Shown one piece after another: positions 34,320 to 40,310 of a DNA stretch of 45,982 nt (its first letter is position 1; every line of letters begins with the position of its first letter). Where the stretch lies: assembly GCA_013289325.1 (NCBI GenBank), contig JABDAE010000009.1:1-45982 (forward strand), given 5' to 3'. This stretch comes from Chlamydiota bacterium. Its GTDB lineage: Bacteria; Chlamydiota; Chlamydiia; Chlamydiales; Parachlamydiaceae. Under the pieces are notes generated by a model that worked only from the letters and a program-made list of their open reading frames with translations, was not told the DNA's origin and made no database searches. The translations under genes and the position numbers were made by a program.

Positions 34320-35285
34320 TTAACAAACACCGGAGCATACTCTATCTCTATATACTGGGAAATGGCGCTCTAACCAGCCTTCTAAGCGTTTAAATAAAAT
34401 TTGCATTTCTTGTCTTGAAATTTCAGGGTCTTTCATCAACTCTTTCTCGCGAACGCGCCCTAAGTCAATTCTTACGGGCTTATCGCCGATAAAGCCTGTA
34501 TTGTACATAAAATTGTGGTCTCTATCATAAATCCCATGCGCGTGTTCTTCCTGATACATCGCAAAGATTTTATGTAATATTTGTTTGGCTTGTTCGACAT
34601 CGCCTTTTTGTAATGCTTCAGTCACCATCACTCTTGTCGGAATCGCTTTGTATTGAATAATAAAAGGCACCTTTGATAGGTCTATCGTATGAGAAAACCC
34701 AAAGCGATCTTTAAGCGTCGCAAATTTTCCAAAAAGCCTGGGATTGGGAGATGGTTCAACGAGGACAAGGGCTCCATTTTGCAAAGGACTTCTTTTTGCG
34801 ATGAGATATCCGGCAACGATTTTTTTGATTTTGCCAATACTAGACTTCTTTCGAAACTCCATTTGGTCGCTAAAATTGTGCTTTTTGGTATCTTTGCTGC
34901 AAAATTTTTCAACCAGGTGTATACACATGCTTTCAAAATTTTGCAGCAAATCTGCACAAAAATCCCAAATTTTATCAACCAAAGCGAGTTTCGAAAGAAG
35001 TCTACTTTCTTTTTTTGCGGAGGTATCAAAAAATTTGACGACAAAGCGCTTGTCGGCGCTTAAAAAAACAAAGCTTTGCTTGCCCCTATCTAGGTACGTT
35101 AAAGGTCTTGCGATGATCTCATCAAGCAATTGAGGAGGAGGTGAAAAAGCCCTTTCCTCGTCAGAAAAGAGCCTATTTTCACCAAGAGAGGTATAGATAC
35201 GATTAAGTTGAAATTGTGTTTGGCCAAAAAAATAAAGGGCAAGAGCAATACATGTGACTGCAAAGATGCTGAAAATGTATTTCAT
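34320..35285 (-). CDS. Membrane-anchored kinase-like protein with an in-frame palindrome
   Basis: About 321 residues. An N-terminal membrane segment (residues 4-20) is followed by the shape of a protein-kinase/aminoglycoside-kinase fold: FVFLSADKRFVVKFF with the nucleotide-binding Lys84, then YDRDHNFMYN near residue 255 (catalytic loop Asp and Asn), and RIDLGRV (about 272) in place of DFG. Residues about 94-148 come from a second type of palindrome; removal would join KKES-IGKIKKIVAGYLIAK. The kinase domain would lie on one face of the membrane; substrates are unknown. The ATG at 35285 overlaps the yebC stop by one base (TGATG), so the two genes are coupled. Activity after the insertion is uncertain. 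Confidence 0.62.
   Translation of the reverse strand: MKYIFSIFAVTCIALALYFFGQTQFQLNRIYTSLGENRLFSDEERAFSPPPQLLDEIIARPLTYLDRGKQSFVFLSADKRFVVKFFDTSAKKESRLLSKLALVDKIWDFCADLLQNFESMCIHLVEKFCSKDTKKHNFSDQMEFRKKSSIGKIKKIVAGYLIAKRSPLQNGALVLVEPSPNPRLFGKFATLKDRFGFSHTIDLSKVPFIIQYKAIPTRVMVTEALQKGDVEQAKQILHKIFAMYQEEHAHGIYDRDHNFMYNTGFIGDKPVRIDLGRVREKELMKDPEISRQEMQILFKRLEGWLERHFPVYRDRVCSGVC
34843..35002. repeat. Second-type palindromic element (160 bp, TA flanks)
   Basis: GACTTCTTTCGAAACTC at the left end and its exact complement at the right, with imperfect pairing throughout and a central stem GCTGCAAAATTTT around the loop CCAGGTGTATACACATGC. TA lies at both edges (34841-34842 and 35003-35004), as for Tc1/mariner or IS630-type insertions. 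Length plus one TA is 162 bp, 54 codons, so the reading frame is kept. No other copy was noticed in the window. Confidence 0.8.
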
Positions 35286-36001
35286 CAAAGATTCATGTTG
35301 TGATACAACTCATCCACATCATCAAGATCTTCTAGCCATTCGATAAGTGCAAGATTGGCTATCTTGTCTTCTTCACTGCAATCGACTAACACTTTTGGAA
35401 TTTTTTCTAAAGAGGCCTCTTCACATTTAAAGCCAAGATGTTCAATTGCTTCTTTAACCGCAAAAAGATCGGCAGGATCTGTTGTGATAATATATATATC
35501 CTCTTCTGCCTCAAAATCTTCAGCGCCAGCCTCTGTTGAGGCCATAAAAAGCTCATCTTCAATTGCATTTTCTTTTTGAATTTGGATCACCCCTTTGCGA
35601 TCGAAATTAAAGGCAACAGCGCCGGGGCTTGCAATGGTTCCACCGCGTTTATTCGTTGCAATTCTAATGTCTGATGACACGCGATTTTTGTTGTCCGTCA
35701 AGATATCGACGATAATCCCAACGCCGCCATATCCATAGAGTTCATATGTCACTTCAGAAAAGTCTGCTTGATCTTCAGAGGATGCTTTTTTGATATTGCG
35801 CTCGACGACATCGTTGGGGAGATTGACTTCCCTTGCTTTTGTGATCGCAAGGCGCAGGCGTGGATTTGATTTAGGGTCCGGGCCTCCTTGCTTGACAGCG
35901 CTAATGATTTCCTTTGCAGCTCTTGAAAAGGCTTTGCCCTTTTTCGCATCGGCTTTTGCTTTTTGATGTTTGATGTTTGCCCATTTGCTATGACCTGCCA
36001 T
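35285..36001 (-). CDS. yebC: YebC/PmpR-family translation/transcription regulator
   Basis: 238 residues, the normal size, starting with the invariant AGHSKWANIKHQKAKADAKK. The conserved NKNRVSSDIRIATNKRGG and YELYGYGGVGI segments are complete. YebC-type proteins have been reported as transcription regulators and, more recently, as factors that help ribosomes at proline stretches. First gene of a two-gene unit with the kinase-like gene, coupled by the TGATG overlap. Confidence 0.96.
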   Translation of the reverse strand: MAGHSKWANIKHQKAKADAKKGKAFSRAAKEIISAVKQGGPDPKSNPRLRLAITKAREVNLPNDVVERNIKKASSEDQADFSEVTYELYGYGGVGIIVDILTDNKNRVSSDIRIATNKRGGTIASPGAVAFNFDRKGVIQIQKENAIEDELFMASTEAGAEDFEAEEDIYIITTDPADLFAVKEAIEHLGFKCEEASLEKIPKVLVDCSEEDKIANLALIEWLEDLDDVDELYHNMNL

Positions 36002-36036
36002 GACCTAAAAATCTCCTAAGTTTTTCTTTACAAGCG

Positions 36037-36540
36037 CTAAAGGTATTTTTCCATGAATACGCGCCCAGTGTAAGTACCATCGAGCTCTTTTATCCACTTT
36101 GTTTGTCTGCCAAACTCCATAAATCCCATCCTTTCATACAGGCGAATGGCAGGGTTGTCTTGATAGACCTGAAGATGCAAGAGTTCAATTTTAAACTGAT
36201 CTTTAGCTAAGTGAAAAAGCGATTTCATGAGTTTTGTACCAATTCCTTTGCCTCTATATTCTTCTCCCACAATAATTCCAAATTCGCATTGGTGCGCAAG
36301 CTTTCGGTATGGCTGTAAATATAAGGTGGCAAGCCCACATATCTCTTTGTTATAAACGGCTGTTAAACTCGCCTTATAACGGCTAAAAATGATCCATCTG
36401 GCGGCAGCATCTTTAATTTCGACAGCATCTGCAACCGGAAACCACCTTCCAATGGAAGGGTCTGATAACCATTTTTTAAGATAGCTTTCATCTGCAAGGT
36501 CTGTATAGCGTATTTCTAAAGGCTCTTTATTTTGTGACAT
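36037..36540 (-). CDS. GNAT-family N-acetyltransferase
   Basis: 167 residues. The acetyl-CoA loop is clear: FGIIVGEEYRGKGIGTKLMK (Q/RxxGxG/A), followed by LHLQVYQDNPAIRLYERMGFMEFGR typical of RimI/RimJ-like proteins. The substrate is unknown. The stop is 35 bases from yebC, and the start is 5 bases from the prfB stop, which suggests cotranslation with prfB. Confidence 0.88.
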   Translation of the reverse strand: MSQNKEPLEIRYTDLADESYLKKWLSDPSIGRWFPVADAVEIKDAAARWIIFSRYKASLTAVYNKEICGLATLYLQPYRKLAHQCEFGIIVGEEYRGKGIGTKLMKSLFHLAKDQFKIELLHLQVYQDNPAIRLYERMGFMEFGRQTKWIKELDGTYTGRVFMEKYL

Positions 36541-36545
36541 TTCTA

Positions 36546-37641
36546 TTACCCAAATTCTTGTAAAAATCGATTAACGAATGGATCGATATCTCCATCCATC
36601 ACTTTTTGGACATCACTTGTTTCTTCTTTTGTCCGCGTGTCTTTGACTAATGTATAGGGATGAAAGACATAATTTCTAATTTGACTTCCCCAAGCGATCT
36701 CTTTTTTCTCGCCTCCTAAAAGGCTTAAAGATTCCTCTCTATCCGAAACAGCTTTTTCATAAAGCTTTGAGCGCAGCATCTTAAAGCAGGTTTCCTTATT
36801 TTGCAGCTGGCTTCGCTCGTTTTGACAAGAGACGACAAAACCGCTTGGGAAGTGCGTAATTCTGACTGCAGAGTCAGTTTTATTGACGTGTTGTCCTCCA
36901 GCGCCTTGTGAGCGGTATGTGTCGATACGTATATCGTCAGGTTTAATCTCGATGGCAATGTCATCGGTTATCTCTGGCGTCACGTCAATAGATGCAAAAC
37001 TTGTATGCCTTTTGGCATTGCTATCAAAGGGAGATATTCTAACAAGTCGATGAACACCCTTTTCAGATTTGGCATATCCGTATGCAAAGGGCCCTTCTAA
37101 CTTCATTGTAAGACTTTTTATTCCGGCAACATCTCCTTCCACAGTGTCGATCACTTCACATTTCCAGCCTCGCAATGCCGCCCATCTCTGATACATCCTA
37201 GATAACATTAATGCCCAATCACAGCTCTCAGTACCACCTGCGCCAGAATTAATACTTAGATAGCAGTTTTTGTTATCAAGCTCTCCTCCTAGCATTTTCC
37301 GTATTTCAAGCTCTTTAAGGCCCTTATCTACGGCAAAAAGCTCTTTAGTGAGCGTGTCTATCAATTCTTGATCATTGATAGCAAAGACTTCCTCTATCAG
37401 ATCGTTTGCATTGGAAAAGCGCGATTCTAAATCGCGATAGGGGATTGTCCAAATTTTTAAATTTTGGCTCTCTTCAATGAGGCTTTTTGCTTTTGTATTA
37501 TTGTCCCAAAAGTCTGAAGATTCCATCTGTGTTTCAAGTTCTTTTATTCTAGCTTCCTTTGACTTCAAGTCAAAGATACCTCAACATTTGAGCAAAGCGC
37601 TCCTGAAGGTTTTTCAAAAGGTTGTGGATTTCGTTGTTCAT
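36546..37641 (-). CDS. prfB: Peptide chain release factor 2 (programmed +1 frameshift)
   Basis: The full protein is 364 residues. The first 23 codons start with ATG at 37641 (MNNEIHNLLKNLQERFAQML) and reach an in-frame TGA at 37572-37570; a +1 shift then continues from DLKSKEARIKEL in the frame that ends at 36546. It has the SPF motif for stop recognition (RISPFDSNA) and GGQ (GAGGQHVNK, near residue 247), so it is RF2. The termination of the first phase at UGA allows the usual autoregulation. The length is one residue short of that of E. coli. A palindromic element sits upstream at 37726. Confidence 0.96.
37569..37583 (-). promoter_or_regulatory. RF2 autoregulatory frameshift site
   Basis: On the minus strand GAGGTATCTTTGAC: an internal Shine-Dalgarno-like GAGG three bases before CTT TGA C, matching the E. 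coli prfB site AGGGGGTATCTTTGAC. Slow decoding of TGA favours the shift from CTT to TTT. Confidence 0.92.
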
Positions 37642-37725
37642 TTTAGCTCCTTAACTTGCTTGTTTAAAACACCGGCGCGATATATAGTGCGAGTTTACTA
37701 CACATTGATGATTTGCGTCAATTAT

Positions 37726-37886
37726 CCTAAAAACGGCAGTTGGAGACGGCAAATTGACGTAATCTTTTGAGCTAGAATCGCTTCTGGCGGGGATCGCCTT
37801 CACCATTAGGGAATGTCGATCCCCGCCAGAAGCGATTCTAACTCAAAATCTTACATCACTTCGCCATCTCGAACTGCCGTTTCTAG
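37726..37886 (-). repeat. Palindromic element at 37726, divergent stem (161 bp, duplication ATTAT)
   Basis: Minus orientation, ends of the standard type, but the inner arms are changed as a pair (core GAAGCGATTCT and CTGGCGGGGATCG each matched by its complement) around loop ACATTCCCTAATGGTGAAGG. ATTAT at 37721-37725 and 37887-37891. It lies in the 278-base gap between the divergent prfB and xseB genes; the rest of the gap holds the promoters, not clearly visible. Confidence 0.93.
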
Positions 37887-37919
37887 GATTATCCTAAACA
37901 TTAAAATAGCGGTTTTTTT

Positions 37920-38237
37920 ATGAAACAACAAGACATGGACAAAGATCCTCTGCAAGAGGCGCCAAAAGATCAAGAAATAGCGTTTGAGGCTGCATTTGCA
38001 AGACTTGAACACATTTTAGAAAAAATGAATAAAGGAACAATCAGTTTAGATGAATCGCTAAAACTCTATGAAGAAGCTGACCGATTGATCAATCTTTGCA
38101 GTACAAGACTTACCTCTGCAGAAAAAAAGATAGAAGTTCTCATCAAAAACCGCGCGGGCGATCTAACAATTTCATCAGATGGCAAGCCAAAAAAAGAAGA
38201 TTTTTCCTCTTTTAATTCCTTAAATCCAAAAGTTTAA
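37920..38237 (+). CDS. xseB: Exodeoxyribonuclease VII small subunit
   Basis: 105 residues, with the conserved helical motif [20 protein letters not shown] followed by [16 protein letters not shown] and [15 protein letters not shown]. The N-terminal 18 residues (acidic, [10 protein letters not shown]) and the C-terminal tail extend beyond the usual 70-80 residues. With XseA it forms the single-strand exonuclease VII. NadK begins 12 bases after its stop, so a two-gene operon. The xseA gene is not in the window. Confidence 0.92.
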   Translation: MKQQDMDKDPLQEAPKDQEIAFEAAFARLEHILEKMNKGTISLDESLKLYEEADRLINLCSTRLTSAEKKIEVLIKNRAGDLTISSDGKPKKEDFSSFNSLNPKV

Positions 38238-38249
38238 GGGCGTGACTTT

Positions 38250-39086
38250 ATGAATATAGGATTGTTCCCCAATTTAGAAAAGATAGAGACTATAATAGCT
38301 GCAAAAAGTATAGCCGAATATCTAGCCGCTCGCGGCGTAACTGTATTTGCTGAAGATAGCATTGCAAAAGATTTGCAAGTATATCCTCTATCAAAGGCAA
38401 AATCTGCAGAGATCGCCTACTTAATCTCTCTTGGCGGAGACGGAACAATTATACAACTTTTTCACCGCTATCCGGACATCCAGGCGCCTACTATGGCCAT
38501 TAACATGGGCCATTTGGGTTTTATGGCAGATATTAAAAGTAATGAGATTTATTCATCCCTTGATTTGCTGCTAAAAGGTCAATGTCAGATACATCATAGG
38601 CTATCTTTACAAGGGAAATCTCAGGAAAATAGCCACTTTGCGCTTAATGACATCGTGGTTCATAGGGGGACAAATTTAAATTTGATCGATTATACAGTCC
38701 ATATCGACGATAAGTATCTCAATACTTTTTCAGCAGATGGAATAATCTTCTCAACTCCTTGTGGTTCTACAGCCTATTCATTGGCAGCAGGCGGGCCCAT
38801 TGTGATGCCGGCACTTGAGGCCATAGTCATTACCCCCATCTGTCCACACACTATCTCCAATCGCCCAATTGTAGTAATGCCTAGTAGTGAGTTGAGAATC
38901 GAATTTGAACACATGGGGGTAGATATCGCATTTGATGGATGTAAATTTCAAGATATGTCAAGAAGCACATCTCTTACGATAACTAGGTCAAAAAAATATT
39001 TTCAATTTGCTCATTTGCCAACATATGATTTTTATGCAACGCTGCGGAGTAAACTCGGCTGGACTGGAAAAGTGAGGTTAACCTAA
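38250..39086 (+). CDS. nadK: NAD kinase
   Basis: 278 residues. SLGGDGTIIQLFHRY carries the GGDG motif with the catalytic Asp, and FSTPCGSTAYSLAAGGPIVMP is the NAD-binding signature. It phosphorylates NAD to NADP. The stop TAA at 39084-39086 belongs to the left end of a 68-bp palindromic element (CCTAA), and the duplicated GTTAA lies just before; the ancestral end was probably one codon longer (LTK). Cytoplasmic. Confidence 0.95.
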   Translation: MNIGLFPNLEKIETIIAAKSIAEYLAARGVTVFAEDSIAKDLQVYPLSKAKSAEIAYLISLGGDGTIIQLFHRYPDIQAPTMAINMGHLGFMADIKSNEIYSSLDLLLKGQCQIHHRLSLQGKSQENSHFALNDIVVHRGTNLNLIDYTVHIDDKYLNTFSADGIIFSTPCGSTAYSLAAGGPIVMPALEAIVITPICPHTISNRPIVVMPSSELRIEFEHMGVDIAFDGCKFQDMSRSTSLTITRSKKYFQFAHLPTYDFYATLRSKLGWTGKVRLT

Positions 39087-39149
39087 AAACGGCAGTTGGA
39101 GATGGCAAAATCTTATATCACTTTACCATCTTCAACTGCCGTTTCTAGG
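39082..39149 (-). repeat. Short palindromic element (68 bp, duplication GTTAA)
   Basis: Only the two ends remain (CCTAAAAACGGCAGTTGGAG and reverse-strand CCTAGAAACGGCAGTTGAAG, arms pairing over about 25 bp); the long stem and the loop are gone. GTTAA lies at 39077-39081 and 39150-39154. The 321-base gap up to omcA also contains AT-rich sequence without a gene. Confidence 0.9.
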
Positions 39150-39407
39150 GTTAACGAAATAAAAAAGTGTATGTCGCATTAAAATTTTAAGTTGTTTGTG
39201 TTAAGTGTTTTAAGGGTTTTATATTGGAGTGTGTCGCAAAATTTAAAAAAATCTTCTGGCGAAATTAATTCCAAAGGGCGTATGTAAATGAGGTAAACAC
39301 TTTTTGAGGACGTACTCAAAGAAGTTAAAATTGTTCGAATAAGGGGCCGTGAAAGTTGTTTTTTCGACCTCTCCAAACAATACAATAACAAAAACAGGAG
39401 TTTTATC

Positions 39408-39638
39408 ATGAAAACAATCATCTCATCAGTTGCTGCTTTAGTTGCTGCCGCTGTGATCTTCACAAGCTGCGGATGCTGCGATACAAACCCATGCTGTCCA
39501 AAACCATGTCCTCCTCCATGCAGAACAGTATGCTGCCCTCCAAAACCAGTTTGTTGTCCACAACCAGTATGCTGCCCAGCACCATGCGCTCCACAATACT
39601 GCCCACCAGCTTGCCCACCAGCACCATGCTGCTACTAG
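39408..39638 (+). CDS. omcA: Small cysteine/proline-rich outer-membrane lipoprotein (OmcA-like)
   Basis: 76 residues. Signal and lipobox: MKTIISSVAALVAAAVIFTS, then Cys21 (TSC). The mature part is repeated Cys-Pro units (CCPKPCPPPC, CCPPKPVCC and so on) with 18 or so cysteines and no other domain. It corresponds to chlamydial OmcA, which with OmcB and porin is cross-linked by disulfides in the infectious particle. AACAGGAG stands ahead of the ATG, and the hairpin terminator at 39671 follows. Confidence 0.85.
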   Translation: MKTIISSVAALVAAAVIFTSCGCCDTNPCCPKPCPPPCRTVCCPPKPVCCPQPVCCPAPCAPQYCPPACPPAPCCY

Positions 39639-39670
39639 TAGCAAGAGTACATGTGTAAAAACATATGTGT

Positions 39671-39710
39671 AAACAGGAAGGTCTTAAAGCCTTCCTGTTT
39701 AATTTTTTTG
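39671..39710 (+). terminator. Rho-independent terminator after omcA
   Basis: Perfect stem AAACAGGAAGG and CCTTCCTGTTT with loop TCTTAAAG, followed by AATTTTTTTG. It ends 30 bases ahead of the second cysteine-rich gene. Confidence 0.9.
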
Positions 39711-39736
39711 TTTAAAAGAGAATGATTTTTTGTATC

Positions 39737-39982
39737 ATGAAAGTGGTTGATTTGAAGAAAAAAGTGGTTGATTTGAAGAAAGTGTTAGCTTTAACAATAA
39801 GGGGAGCTCTACTTTGCGTTGGATGTTGGATATGTAGTGGTTGTTGTTGTCTAGATGAAAACCCCTGCTGTCGAGCTAGACCGTGTCCAATGATGGGTAT
39901 TTGCAATGCAAAGCCCGTGCCATGTCCAAAGCCCCATTTTGCGAAACAAAAAATTGATCCAGAAAATGAATGTGATATGTGA
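39737..39982 (+). CDS. Second cysteine-rich lipoprotein-like protein
   Basis: 81 residues from the ATG at 39737; the ATG at 39722 is an alternative, but neither has a good ribosome binding site. The first 14 residues are MKVVDLKKKVVDLKK, from a perfect 21-bp tandem duplication (39740-39781). A hydrophobic stretch VLALTIRGALLCVGCWIC follows and then a mature segment with many cysteines (SGCCCLDENPCC and RARPCPMMGICNAKPVPC). No canonical lipobox is obvious, though LCVGC could serve. By position and composition it is an OmcA-type paralogue. Omitting the terminator upstream, its transcript would need its own promoter. Confidence 0.65.
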   Translation: MKVVDLKKKVVDLKKVLALTIRGALLCVGCWICSGCCCLDENPCCRARPCPMMGICNAKPVPCPKPHFAKQKIDPENECDM

Positions 39983-40027
39983 GAATGACTGTGAAATGTA
40001 AAATTGTTTTATATATGTAATTCCATC

Positions 40028-40057
40028 GCCCTCAAACTGCAAAATAGGTTTGAGGGC
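40028..40057 (+). terminator. Hairpin after the second cysteine-rich gene
   Basis: Stem GCCCTCAAAC and GTTTGAGGGC with a 10-base loop. A run of Ts is absent, so termination is possible but not as strong as at 39671. Confidence 0.5.
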
Positions 40058-40089
40058 AATGAAATTATAGATGTTGACAATCAAATTAT

Positions 40090-40252
40090 CCTAGAAACGG
40101 CAGTTCGAGATGCTAAATTGGCGCAAGATCTTGAATTAGAATCACTTTGCAGTGGGGCGGGACATTCCCAAGTGGTGAAGGACCGCCCCACTGCAAATGA
40201 TTCTGGTTCAAGAGATTGTGTCAAGTTAGCGTCTCCAACTGCCGTTTTTAGG
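40090..40252 (+). repeat. Palindromic element at 40090, upstream of omcB (163 bp, duplication ATTAT)
   Basis: Plus orientation; ends standard; core GCAGTGGGGCGG; loop ACATTCCCAAGTGGTGAAGG. ATTAT at 40085-40089 and 40253-40257. Element ends 58 bases before the omcB ATG, so it is between the two cysteine-rich genes and in the possible omcB leader. Confidence 0.93.
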
Positions 40253-40310
40253 ATTATAGATGTTTTTGAACAATTTTACCTAGACCTTAACAAAAAAAAG
40301 GAGTCTTTTA

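Noticed and set aside
34689-35133. Frames in the plus direction across the second palindrome
   Set aside because: They are produced by the symmetry of the element; the host gene is on the minus strand.
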